Below are positions 47,137 to 55,747 of a stretch of 64,000 nucleotides of DNA, piece after piece. Made by a program: the position numbers and the translations under genes. The notes beneath the pieces were generated by a model. That model saw only the letters and a program-made list of their open reading frames with translations, made no database searches and was not told the DNA's origin. Source of the stretch: JANNBN01 sp031430595 (lineage in GTDB: Bacteria; Actinomycetota; Acidimicrobiia; Acidimicrobiales; JANYDT01); assembly GCA_031430595.1 (NCBI GenBank), contig JANPBU010000035.1, positions 310,001 through 374,000 on the forward strand, in the 5' to 3' direction. Each line of letters begins with the position of its first letter. Position 1 is the first letter of the stretch.

Positions 47137-47984
47137 ATGAGCATCGCTGGAGACCTGAACACGCAGACGACAAATGAAACCCGACGACAGGGTTCGACAT
47201 ACGTGGTGAGTCAAGAAGAGGTCGCTCGCTTTCGTAACGATGGTTACGTACACCTTCGCGGAGTGCTGTCAGCAGACGAAATGGACGAAATTGAACGGGT
47301 TTATAACGCCTTCTTAACCCGACAGATTTCGGTGCCTGGCAAAGACTTCAACGATATGACCACTGGTGAATTCGATTCAGACCACGCCAGTATTCGATTA
47401 TCAACGTGATGTTGCCTCGCATCTATTTCCCCGAATGGCAAGGAAACATCTTCGAGCTTCTAGCAGCGTCGATTGCCCAGCAACTTTGCGGCGAAGGAAT
47501 GACCATCGATTTTGATCAGTTACTTGCCAAGCAACCCTTCAAGGAAGATGCGGTGTTTGGATGGCATCAAGATCAGGCCTATTGGATTGAAACAGACGAT
47601 CGACGAACAGCGACGTGCTGGCTTGCGGTTGACCCGTCGACAACATCGAACGGGTGCATGCAGTTCCTTCCGGGCAGTCATAAAGAAGCCGTGCGCCCAC
47701 ACCACCCCCTGCACGGCGACCGCGAGACCAGTCATACCCTTGTCACTGACCTGCGCTCCGGCGATGTCATGAAGCCGGTAGAGATTGACCGGGGCGATAT
47801 TCCGGTTCATAACGAAGGGGTATTGCACGGGTCGGGTGGAAACAGGTCTGCGAACTATCGGCGCGCGTACATCGTCGCCCTTCGAAGCGAATCGACAGTG
47901 TCGAAAGAACGAGATCTAGGTTTCACTCATAGCCACAATGATCAGTCAGATGTCCTCACCAAAGTGAATGGTTTAAACACATAG
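47137..47984 (+). pseudogene. Phytanoyl-CoA dioxygenase family, one frameshift
   Basis: Two adjacent frames form one protein of about 280 residues. The first (from 47137) runs SQEEVARFRNDGYVHLRGVL to TTGEFDSDHA. The second continues QYSIINVMLPRIYFPEWQGN to the Fe(II) ligands in GWHQDQAYW (His-x-Asp) and GVLHGSGGNRSANYRRAYI (distal His and 2-oxoglutarate Arg). The join needs one extra base near 47389: GCC-CAG-TAT would restore the frame where GCC-AG-TAT is read. These are non-haem iron, 2-oxoglutarate-dependent hydroxylases. All catalytic residues survive, so a base-calling error is a real possibility. Confidence 0.85.
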
Positions 47985-48017
47985 GGTGAAGGGCAAACGA
48001 ACTACACGCGTGTCATT

Positions 48018-48052
48018 TGTACGTGTACAGATCTTTGATGTAACGTGTACTT
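48018..48052. promoter_or_regulatory. Paired GTAC-type sites upstream of marR
   Basis: TTGTACGTGTACAG (48018-48031) and TGTAACGTGTACTT (48039-48052) share the word ACGTGTAC, 21 bp apart (two helical turns). Each is near-palindromic. Such spacing suits dimer binding by an autoregulating MarR protein at its own promoter. Inferred. Confidence 0.55.
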
Positions 48053-48168
48053 GCTAAACAGAACGTCTGCACACAAAGCGTCGATGATCCAAGCGTACTT
48101 ACGCTTCGAACCAGAAGGCTGCCGACAGGTTGACGATCACACCAACTCACTTACCTTTTGGAGAAAAT

Positions 48169-48594
48169 ATGAGCGATTCTGCAGCATCAGCCACCGGTGG
48201 TTTCCTACTATGGCGGGCTACTAACGCCTGGCAGCGTGCCCAGCGTGCCGCACTTGAGCCCTTCGAGCTCACCCACGTTCAGTATGTTCTGCTCGCTACC
48301 CTGGCCGCAGCAGAAAAGAAGGGCATCTCACAGGCCGCTGCAAGCGCTCAGTCAGGTGTCGACCCTATGACCACATCGCAGGTACTTCGTGGCCTTGAGG
48401 GTCGCGAGCTCGTGCTTCGTGCTGCGCACCCAGACGACCGACGAGCACACCGAGTCACGGTCACCACGACCGGCCGTGCATTGGCTAAGAAGGCCGCTCC
48501 TAAGGTTGAAAAGGCCGACAACGAGTTCTTCGCTGCAGCCGGCCAAGACAAGACCAAGGTGCTCACCGCCTTGGCAAAGATGTCAGGCCTCTAA
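48169..48594 (+). CDS. MarR-family transcriptional regulator
   Basis: About 141 residues, starting at an ATG with ribosome site GGAGAAAAT. It has winged helix-turn-helix features: FELTHVQYVLLATLAAAEKK, ISQAAASAQSGVDPMTTSQV, LRGLEGRELVLRAAHPDDRR and the wing HRVTVTTTGRALA. Targets unknown; paired sites upstream suggest autoregulation. Confidence 0.85.
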   Translation: MSDSAASATGGFLLWRATNAWQRAQRAALEPFELTHVQYVLLATLAAAEKKGISQAAASAQSGVDPMTTSQVLRGLEGRELVLRAAHPDDRRAHRVTVTTTGRALAKKAAPKVEKADNEFFAAAGQDKTKVLTALAKMSGL

Positions 48595-48670
48595 ACCCAA
48601 TAAATCCCAGAAATCCCGATGAAACTGGCCCGTCCGGTTTCACCCACTCTGTTTGACACAAATCTGTGCT

Positions 48671-48695
48671 GATGCCCCGCCAAGTGCGGGGCATC
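48671..48695. terminator. Hairpin between convergent marR and CoA-transferase genes
   Basis: Perfect 10-bp stem GATGCCCCGC (48671-48680) with GCGGGGCATC (48686-48695), 5-base loop. No T-run on either side, so it may be a bidirectional transcript end or a protein site. A second short stem (GAAACTGG/CCGGTTTC) lies at about 48622-48642. Confidence 0.6.
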
Positions 48696-48717
48696 ACCGC
48701 GTCACTTGACTACCGGT

Positions 48718-49896
48718 TTAGCCCATCAAACCAACGAGTTCATCGCCTTCGTAGCCCAGCGAGCGCAGCACAGATTCGGTAGACGACCCGAGACCGCTGA
48801 CCGCACCAGGCGTAGCTTCCCAACCCTCAAAGTCAACCGGTGAAGCAACGGCACGATACGGCGGCTCGCCTTCAACCTCTGGCATCGTCACGAACGCGCC
48901 GGCCGCATTCGCCTGCGGATCTTCGATGACGTCTGCAATCGTGTTGATCGGTGCCCACCACACATCTTCAGCATCAAACCGCGCTTCCCAGTCTGATCGA
49001 GGTCGTTGAGCGAAGCACTCATCAAACAACGCAACCACCGCCGGACCATGTTCGGCACGTTGAACGGCAGTCGCTAACCGCGGATCATCGGCGAGCTCGA
49101 CACGACCAAGGGCACGAAGGGTAGGAAGCCAGTGACGGTCTTGCTCTAAGCCAAGCAACCAAAACCCCCGACCATCTTTCGCTACGTAACAATTGATCAA
49201 GGGTGCTGGCGATTCAGTCCTTCCTCTGGTCCGTTGCAGCTTCCCAAACCGCAAGTGAATGCCAATTTCCCAACCGAGGCAATAGATACCGGTTCGTAAA
49301 AGTGACGTCGATACGAGCCGACCCTCACCGCTCTTCGTTCGTTCAAGCAGCGCCGCAAGAATGCCTGCAGCCGTGGTGATTCCCGTGACGTGATCGCCAA
49401 CCCCACTTCGCAGGGCGAATGGCATAACACCGGGCGGAACGTGAGCGGAAGCGAGACCCGATCGAGCCCAAAATGCGCCAACGTCGTATCCAGCGCGATC
49501 ACGATCTGGCCCCTGCATTCCGTATCCGGTCACGGCGGCGTACACCAGCTTCGGATGGCGAGCACGAACCGATTCGGGATCGAGCCCGAGACGAGCTAAC
49601 GCATCGAGGCGCAAGTTCGTGACGAACACATCGGCGGTTTCGAGAAGCCGGTGCATGGCATCGATCGCATCCGCCCGTCGAAGGTCAAGCACAATAGTTT
49701 GCTTTCCGCGATTGTCGAGTTCATATGGAGGCACACGTGTTTCCCCGATACCGAGCTTTCCAAACAGTGACCTCATTGGGTCTCCGGCTGGTGGCTCAAC
49801 TTTGATGACCTCGGCACCCCAATCAGCCAGTAGCCCCCCGGCGGCAGGTCCAGCCACCCAAATACCCAATTCGATGACTCGGTAACCGTTCAGCAC
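48718..49896 (-). CDS. Family III CoA-transferase (CaiB/BaiF)
   Basis: About 392 residues. GYRVIELGIWVAGPAAGGLLAD...VIKVEPPAGDP is the family N-terminus, TDVFVTNLR-type segment ADVFVTNLRLDAL follows, and the catalytic Asp region AGYDVGAFWARSG is present, as is the C-terminal WEARFDAEDVWWAPINTI. Enzymes swap CoA between acyl groups, for example carnitine-type or bile-type acids; substrate unknown, and link to the carnitine genes at 6-9 kb is speculation. The GTG at 49896 is inferred from the family start. Confidence 0.88.
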   Translation of the reverse strand: MLNGYRVIELGIWVAGPAAGGLLADWGAEVIKVEPPAGDPMRSLFGKLGIGETRVPPYELDNRGKQTIVLDLRRADAIDAMHRLLETADVFVTNLRLDALARLGLDPESVRARHPKLVYAAVTGYGMQGPDRDRAGYDVGAFWARSGLASAHVPPGVMPFALRSGVGDHVTGITTAAGILAALLERTKSGEGRLVSTSLLRTGIYCLGWEIGIHLRFGKLQRTRGRTESPAPLINCYVAKDGRGFWLLGLEQDRHWLPTLRALGRVELADDPRLATAVQRAEHGPAVVALFDECFAQRPRSDWEARFDAEDVWWAPINTIADVIEDPQANAAGAFVTMPEVEGEPPYRAVASPVDFEGWEATPGAVSGLGSSTESVLRSLGYEGDELVGLMG

Positions 49897-49971
49897 GCCG
49901 ATGATCTTGGCAGTCAGGGAGCACAAAAGCCAGACAACGCAATATGCCGAGAACGCCACTAACCTGACATA

Positions 49972-50997
49972 GTGAATTCTCCTCCAGCGCTTATTGATCT
50001 GCTGGTCGAGGCCGATCGGCCACTTGTTAACCGGAACAGAGAGTTCATCGCCGTACTGGCGCTCACCACCGCTATGTCGGCGTTAGCGATCGACACTCTG
50101 CTTCCTGCGTTCCCAGAAATTCGGGCACACTACGCGCTAGCTTCAAACTCGACCCGCGTCAGCCTTCTCATCACGGCTTTTTTCCTGGGGAGTGGAATCG
50201 CGCACATTCCCATGGGCATCCTTGCCGACCGGTTCGGCCGAAAACTCACACTGTATGCAAGCTTAGGTATCTGTCTTGGCTGGCGAGCAGCGGTCTTGTT
50301 TCCTGGTGTTGTCGCTTCGGCACTTGCGGTGTGGCTGATCAGAATTCCTGAGACGTTGCCCCCAGAACGTCGACGTACCATTCGGGCTCGAACCCTTGCA
50401 GCTGCGTTCAGAGACGTCACACGGGTTCGAAGTAGCGTTCTGCTTGCACTGGCAGTGACTTGCTTGCTCGCTGTAATCAACACCTACATTTCGCTTGCGG
50501 AAATCATCACCGACAAGGTGTACGGACGCGCCGCCCAGTTCCCGGTGACCTTCGGTGCGATAGCCGTAGCGATGGGGCTCGCAGGCGTCATCAATGCACG
50601 ACTGGTAGGCCAGGTTGGGTTACGCAGAATGCTTCGCAGAACCCCACTGCTACTCGCAACGACCGGTGTTGCCTTCGCATCCGTAAGCCTACTTACTGGT
50701 GGACGGCCGTCTTTCTATTTTTATGGTGTTTCGCTCGCAGCGGTACTCGGGTTCCAGGTGTTGGTGCTTCCTAATTGCAACAGCCTCGCGTTACAGCCGT
50801 TGGGCCACGTCGCAGGATTGGCCTCTGGAATGATCAGTTCGGTGTCGACCATCGGCGGGGCTGTGCTTGGGGGCTTGGTTGCTCAGCAGTACTCCGGCAA
50901 CACCAACGCGTTGGCGATCGGTATCGCAGCGTTTACGTCCGTTGCGTTTTTTCTCACCCGGGCCGCTACTCACTCAGTGAGCGTGAACCCCGGCTAA
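49972..50997 (+). pseudogene. Bcr/CflA-type MFS transporter with internal deletion
   Basis: The frame is open for 341 residues but about 75-80 residues are missing. MGILADRFGRKLTLYASLGICL is followed directly by GWRAAVLFPGVVAS...RIPETLPPERRR. In intact relatives the helices of the first half (with the RxLQGxG and RD motifs) lie between these two segments. About 3 membrane helices are therefore lost. The second half (YISLAEIITDKVYG through AVLGGLVAQQYSG) is normal. The reading frame is kept, so a protein may still be made, but transport is unlikely. It overlaps the convergent ABC permease gene by 24 bp. Confidence 0.75.
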
Positions 50998-51885
50998 ACG
51001 GGTTCGCCGTGCATTTCCAGCGGCTAGGTAGGCAATGAGAAACGCCAACGATTCAACTAAAACAATGGTGGCACCCGAAGGGGTGTCGGTGAAGTAACTG
51101 AGATAGGTGCCAATTCCACCGCCTATTGCCCCGACGGTCACCGAAATAGCGATCAGTCGAGGAAACGAGTTAGTCAGCATCCGGGCGACCGCCGCCGGGG
51201 TCACCAGCGTTGCGGCCACCAGGGTAACGCCGAGCACTTTCATGGTCGCCAGAACCGCTAACGAAAGCACGAGCATCAATCCGGCGTCAAGCCATTGGGT
51301 ACGAACGCCACTTACCGAGGCAACATCGCGGTCGAAGGTCATGAAAAGTAACGGACGAAACCAGATCGTCACGAACGCTGTTGCAATCATGGCCACAACG
51401 ATCACGACCACGACATCAGAACGGTCAAGCCCGAGGATGCTTCCGAAGAGTGCGCTTTCGATACTGCGTTCAACCCGGCGATTGACTGCCTTAAGAACGA
51501 GACCGAAGGCGAAACTGGCCGTCGTGATAACTCCGATTGCGGTATCGGCACCAATCAGCTTTTTGCTCGACACCGACACGATCGCCAAGCCGGTAAGTAG
51601 GCCCCACAATCCAGCCCCAATCAAAAGTCGTTGATCGGCAATCGCACCGGCTATTCCACCGCTTACGCCGACCGGAATCGCCGTTGCAATAGCTGCGCCA
51701 CCGAATACTGAGTGTGAAAGCCCGTGACCGAGATAGCTCATCCCCCGTAGCGTTATGTAGGCGCTCATCAACCCACATAGGGCACCGGCAACGACAGCAA
51801 CAATAAGGGCGCGAACAAAGAAGCCTTGTTGAAATGGTTCACTGAGCGATATCGCCACAACAGACATATGACCCACGGAAAACAT
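50974..51885 (-). CDS. Metal ABC transporter permease (ZnuB/MntB type)
   Basis: A 303-residue membrane protein of the ABC-3 family with about 8-9 helices: YITLRGMSYLGHGLSHSVFG, GADTAIGVITTASFAFGLVL, FDRDVASVSGVRTQWLD and VLGVTLVAATLVTPAAVARML. The start overlaps the ATPase stop (TAATG), so the two are coupled. Substrate is zinc or manganese by family. No substrate-binding protein gene is adjacent. A start at Met7 is also possible. Confidence 0.9.
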   Translation of the reverse strand: MFSVGHMSVVAISLSEPFQQGFFVRALIVAVVAGALCGLMSAYITLRGMSYLGHGLSHSVFGGAAIATAIPVGVSGGIAGAIADQRLLIGAGLWGLLTGLAIVSVSSKKLIGADTAIGVITTASFAFGLVLKAVNRRVERSIESALFGSILGLDRSDVVVVIVVAMIATAFVTIWFRPLLFMTFDRDVASVSGVRTQWLDAGLMLVLSLAVLATMKVLGVTLVAATLVTPAAVARMLTNSFPRLIAISVTVGAIGGGIGTYLSYFTDTPSGATIVLVESLAFLIAYLAAGNARRTRLAGVHAH

Positions 51886-52664
51886 TATGCGATACCCAAA
51901 CGGGGCAAATTGTCGACCACCATCGGGATACCCATGTGATCGAGCACGGCCATAGGCGCGCCGTACGTTTCTTCGAGAATCGCTGGCGTCATCACCTCGT
52001 GCGGGGTGCCTTCACCGATGAGGCGTCCGTTCACACACATCAGCCGCGGAAGGTGAGCTGCAATGCCGTTAAGGTCATGGGTGGTCAGTACAACAGCCAA
52101 CCCGCCCTGATTTAGGTCGTCGAGAAGGTGCAGTACCTCGTGCCGGGTTCGAACATCGACACCGCTCGTTGGTTCATCGAGAAGCAACACGTCGGGTTCG
52201 GAAAACAGCGCGCGAGCGAGAAACACCCGTTGCTGTTGGCCGCCCGAGAGCGCCCGAATGTGTCGATCAGAAAGACCAGCAATACCGAGACGTTCGAGCA
52301 ATTCATCTGACCGGCGTACAAGCGCTTTACTTACCCACGGACGGGGCGACACCTTGTGCGCGGCCATAAGTACGACGTCGCGAACGGTGACGGGAAACGT
52401 CCAGTCAACAGTTTCGAGTTGTGGAACATACCCAACTTTGAGCCCGGGGGAACACACGACTGACCCATCGTGAACCTTTACGGTACCGAGCATGGCACGA
52501 AGCATCGAGGTTTTGCCTGCACCGCTTGGCCCTACGATGCCAACCATGTCGCCTGCGCTAATCGACGTTGTGACGCCGTGCAACACTTCGTTGCCGTCAT
52601 AGGCCACGCTGACATGGCGAAGATCGATAAGGGCGTGAGAAGGAACTGCTGAGAGTGAGGTCAT
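51885..52664 (-). CDS. Metal ABC transporter ATP-binding protein
   Basis: A 259-residue ATPase: Walker A GPSGAGKTSML, Q-loop PQLETVDWTFPVTVRDV, signature LSGGQQQRVFLARAL, Walker B VLLLDEPTSGVD and H-loop VLTTHD. The TVDWTFPVTV segment is typical of manganese/zinc/iron importers. Coupled to the permease. The 5' region holds a 9-bp inverted repeat (CCTTCGCTA, TAGCGAAGG). Confidence 0.92.
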   Translation of the reverse strand: MTSLSAVPSHALIDLRHVSVAYDGNEVLHGVTTSISAGDMVGIVGPSGAGKTSMLRAMLGTVKVHDGSVVCSPGLKVGYVPQLETVDWTFPVTVRDVVLMAAHKVSPRPWVSKALVRRSDELLERLGIAGLSDRHIRALSGGQQQRVFLARALFSEPDVLLLDEPTSGVDVRTRHEVLHLLDDLNQGGLAVVLTTHDLNGIAAHLPRLMCVNGRLIGEGTPHEVMTPAILEETYGAPMAVLDHMGIPMVVDNLPRLGIA

Positions 52665-52674
52665 GTTGTGTACC

Positions 52675-52713
52675 CCTTCGCTAAGAAAACCAGTGTTGTT
52701 GCTGTAGCGAAGG
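52675..52713 (-). promoter_or_regulatory. Inverted repeat upstream of the metal ABC operon
   Basis: CCTTCGCTA (52675-52683) and TAGCGAAGG (52705-52713), 9-bp perfect arms with a 21-bp spacer, end 11 bp before the ATPase start. It could be a leader hairpin or an operator for a metal regulator. No known riboswitch pattern was recognised. Confidence 0.5.
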
Positions 52714-52845
52714 CTGACCCTAGGGTGTTTCTGCGCACAGCGAATAGGGGGGAAATTCGCATTGCGCTTACAGCTTAACTAACCCCGAGAATTAGGGATA
52801 GGCCCGATACGCGGCCATCCGTCACAACGCGCAGAACAACTTTCG

Positions 52846-54153
52846 TTAGGCCCCAAACGATTCGGCGAGCGTCCACTGTGCACCCTGCGGGGTGTCTTTC
52901 ACATCGACCCCAGCACTTACCAGCGCCTCTCTGATCGTGTCAGAGGCTGCATAGTCCTTGCGTTCACGAGCAGCGACCCGCGCGGCGAGTGCCACATCAA
53001 CAATCGGGCCAACCAACGTTGCCAGGTCACGAGTCCCGCCAACCGCAACCTCCCCAAGTTGCACAACGAGGCCGTGCAAAATCTGGCGCGCCTGTTCGCG
53101 TTCGTTGGTTGTCGACGTATCGCCCTTCCATTCTTCCAGTACCTCTTCAACACTCACGATGTCAGCTACGACTGCTGAAACGTTTCCGGCCGCGAGTAAC
53201 GCGATGACACGTACGGCTGCGGACCGCGCCGTTTCAAGCACACCGGCACCCGACGATTCGCCGTCAGTCGAACCATCTGGCAACGCAACGGTCGATCCGT
53301 CGGATCCATTCTTTGCGACATGGCCAACAGCCATCGTGGCGCGCTTCATATCGCCTTCTCGAAGTTCATCGATCTCGCCAGACGAACCAGTTGGGTACAC
53401 CCACTGTTGACCATTACGCCTAACCGTGACCCCACCCTTTCCGGTAACAGCAAAACGATCAGCATCAAAATCAAGACTCAGCGCAGTGTGTTCGTCAACA
53501 CCGAGCACCCAGCGACCATCGGGCAGTTGTGCTTCCATGGCGTTAAGCCTCTGCTCGCCAAGGTAACAGAACCGGGTGTCATGGTTACCGCCTTCAGAGT
53601 TGTCAAAGTGCGGAATTACAACAGCATCGAGCCCATGCACAGTGAGAAGATCAAGACCCGCTTCCCAGTAGGGGTCGGTACCGACCTTGTAGATCTCGTA
53701 AACCGGAACCGTATGCGTGCCTATAGTCAAAGCGGCCGCACTCGACATCACAACTACTGCACCCCGTTCAAGTCGTTCAGCAAAGACCCCGGCCATCTGG
53801 GTGCCACGCCAGGTTCGAAGTGCATATGACGGCGACCCAGGCCCAGCGAATACCCATCCCGCAGCATCAATCTGCGAACGTACCTTTGCCACCGTGACTG
53901 CATCGGCGAAAGGCGAACGCAGCGAAGCTACAGACGGGGTAATCAACACACTTTTAGTGAAGTACTCAAGGGTTCGATCGGTGATGTCATCGGCGTTCCC
54001 CTGAAATCCGTAGGGCGAGTCGAGCATCACGATGTTCGTACCAGCACCGTTTGCACCCGAAGACTTGGCACGAGCGATAAGCGCGCGATGGGTTTGGGTC
54101 ATAGTTGGGGTGGTCTCACCCGATCCCATAATGCAGAGCGTGCCGAGTGTCAT
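52846..54153 (-). CDS. S51 peptidase/cyanophycinase-like protein fused to CysRS C-terminal-like domain
   Basis: A 435-residue protein. The N-terminal 270 residues match the type 1 amidotransferase-like fold of peptidase S51 and cyanophycinase: GTLCIMGSGETTPTM, VMLDSPYGFQGNADD, WVFAGPGSPSYALRTW, and the nucleophile-elbow-like VVMSSAAALTIG. The C-terminal 50-60 residues (RVAARERKDYAASDTIREAL, then TPQGAQWTL) match the tail of cysteinyl-tRNA synthetase, which here has no catalytic part. The nucleophile position is plausible (Ser in SSAAA) but the usual GTSAGA form is altered. Function unknown; the fusion is the notable point. Confidence 0.78.
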   Translation of the reverse strand: MTLGTLCIMGSGETTPTMTQTHRALIARAKSSGANGAGTNIVMLDSPYGFQGNADDITDRTLEYFTKSVLITPSVASLRSPFADAVTVAKVRSQIDAAGWVFAGPGSPSYALRTWRGTQMAGVFAERLERGAVVVMSSAAALTIGTHTVPVYEIYKVGTDPYWEAGLDLLTVHGLDAVVIPHFDNSEGGNHDTRFCYLGEQRLNAMEAQLPDGRWVLGVDEHTALSLDFDADRFAVTGKGGVTVRRNGQQWVYPTGSSGEIDELREGDMKRATMAVGHVAKNGSDGSTVALPDGSTDGESSGAGVLETARSAAVRVIALLAAGNVSAVVADIVSVEEVLEEWKGDTSTTNEREQARQILHGLVVQLGEVAVGGTRDLATLVGPIVDVALAARVAARERKDYAASDTIREALVSAGVDVKDTPQGAQWTLAESFGA

Positions 54154-54187
54154 GTCAGACCCCCGGTCGGGCGACGGAACTTAAAGA

Positions 54188-55147
54188 TCATGAAAACCAT
54201 CCTTCGTTGATGCCAGACACCAAAAGATCAGCAATATGATCTGGGTACTGAGCATGTAGGTCGTGATCGCCACCCGCAAACCAGGTAGCACGAGACTTCC
54301 GTAGCGATGCAAGGGCGGCATCGATCGCGGTTGTTTTGTTCCCACTCCAGGTACCCGTGGGGTCGGTGAGTTCGGGCGAGCCGGCCACCATCCACCAGAC
54401 CGGATCGGAAATGATTGGGTAGCAATCGGTGGGTGCATGAGCAAACAGCCCGTGCAGTACCGAAATGTGGTTCTCAAAGCTCAGCCATGGGGCGATCGTG
54501 TCGTCGGTCGCCACTTCAACGTTGCCCATGACACCTTCAATTGCCTGATCTGACCAGTCGGGGTGAGACGAACGCATCCAACCTTCAAAGGTTGATCGTT
54601 TTGTGCCAGCAAACTTCGGTGGAGCCAACTGTGCTTCGCATGCTGCCCAAGTTTCGAACTGAGAAGAAAGTTCAATAAAACCCCCGTCAACCGGAACCAC
54701 GCCTCTGGTGAGGCCGGGGTTATTGGCAGCCAGTTCGATGACGACGTTTCCGCCCCAACTTTGACCGGCCACAACGGGTCGATCGAGTTCGAGTGTTTCG
54801 ATCACGAGACGAAGGTCGTGAGCGACGGTGGCCATGTCGTACGGGCCATCGGGTTTGGAAGATTGACCATGGCCACGCAGATCGACCGAAATCGCATGCT
54901 CACCCCGCTCGGCCAAAGCCAGCGCAACCCCACGCCAGAGAAGTGCATTCGAGGCGAGCCCATGCACCAACACAAAGGTCGGTCGGCCCGTTTCGGCCAC
55001 CGCGACCCCAGAAGGTTCTGGTGTGTACCGCAGTGTCCGAAGTGAAACCCGATCAGCTACTTCAACAAACCGCTCAACGATGCGAACAGAATGGCCACCC
55101 TTCGGATTCGCTCCGTCCCTCCGCTCACCACTCGATGGCCCTGGCAT
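54188..55147 (-). CDS. Alpha/beta hydrolase
   Basis: A 319-residue hydrolase with VLVHGLASNALLWRG (oxyanion HG), SVDLRGHGQSSKPDG, nucleophile elbow GQSWGG (Ser), and a C-terminal acid/His region (TWFAGGDHDLHAQYPDH). It is 34 bp downstream-oriented from the S51 fusion gene on the same strand. Substrate unknown; a lipid or ester is plausible by family. Confidence 0.87.
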   Translation of the reverse strand: MPGPSSGERRDGANPKGGHSVRIVERFVEVADRVSLRTLRYTPEPSGVAVAETGRPTFVLVHGLASNALLWRGVALALAERGEHAISVDLRGHGQSSKPDGPYDMATVAHDLRLVIETLELDRPVVAGQSWGGNVVIELAANNPGLTRGVVPVDGGFIELSSQFETWAACEAQLAPPKFAGTKRSTFEGWMRSSHPDWSDQAIEGVMGNVEVATDDTIAPWLSFENHISVLHGLFAHAPTDCYPIISDPVWWMVAGSPELTDPTGTWSGNKTTAIDAALASLRKSRATWFAGGDHDLHAQYPDHIADLLVSGINEGWFS

Positions 55148-55176
55148 AGTCTCCAGTCTGCCTTAGGTTATGAGTT

Positions 55177-55560
55177 GTGGTGAATCGCTTAACAATGGTC
55201 TACGACGCTGATGGAACGATCACGGGCGAGCTTTCGTACTGGGTCGGGCACAACATCGTCGGAAATGTGAAGTGTTCGATGTGTGACATTTCACATGGAC
55301 CATTTCGACAAAAGCAGGTTTGGAAAGCGTGGGTCGCATCGCTTGCGAAGCGATCGATTGAAGTCGTGACCCTGCACCGCAACGATTTGGCCAACCACGA
55401 ACACCTCGAACTTGCTCAGGTCATCAACGGACAGTTTCCGTGTGTCGTTGCACACTCGGCCACCGGGCACCTGAGCTTCCTTCTTGGCGACGTCGAATTA
55501 ACGTCGTGCAACGGCCAGATCGACGCATTCGCAAAGCTGGTCGAACCACACCTCGCCTAG
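55177..55560 (+). CDS. Conserved protein of unknown function, Cys-containing
   Basis: A 127-residue protein. The N-terminal half VYDADGTITGELSYWVGHNI plus KCSMCDISHGPF is a recurring bacterial pattern: a CxxC followed by D-I-S/T-H-G, which looks thioredoxin- or metal-related. No firm family name. The GTG at 55177 is used; divergent from the hydrolase. Confidence 0.65.
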   Translation: MVNRLTMVYDADGTITGELSYWVGHNIVGNVKCSMCDISHGPFRQKQVWKAWVASLAKRSIEVVTLHRNDLANHEHLELAQVINGQFPCVVAHSATGHLSFLLGDVELTSCNGQIDAFAKLVEPHLA

Positions 55561-55573
55561 GGGTTTTACATGT

Positions 55574-55606
55574 ACCCGTGTTGCTGTCGTGAACCCGTGT
55601 TGCTGT
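55574..55606. repeat. Short direct repeat
   Basis: ACCCGTGTTGCTGT occurs at 55574-55587 and 55593-55606 (19-bp period). The rest of the 187-bp gap to the kinase-like gene shows nothing recognisable. Confidence 0.75.
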
Positions 55607-55747
55607 TGTGCGCACGCATGTGAACCGATCAGAGGCCGCCATACCGTCCCTGCCTCTGTCGGCTCACTTGCGTGCCCCGCCGATTGTGTTGTTACGAAGC
55701 TCCGTCGAACTTCAAAACAACACCATCGTCTGAAACTCAGACACCAC

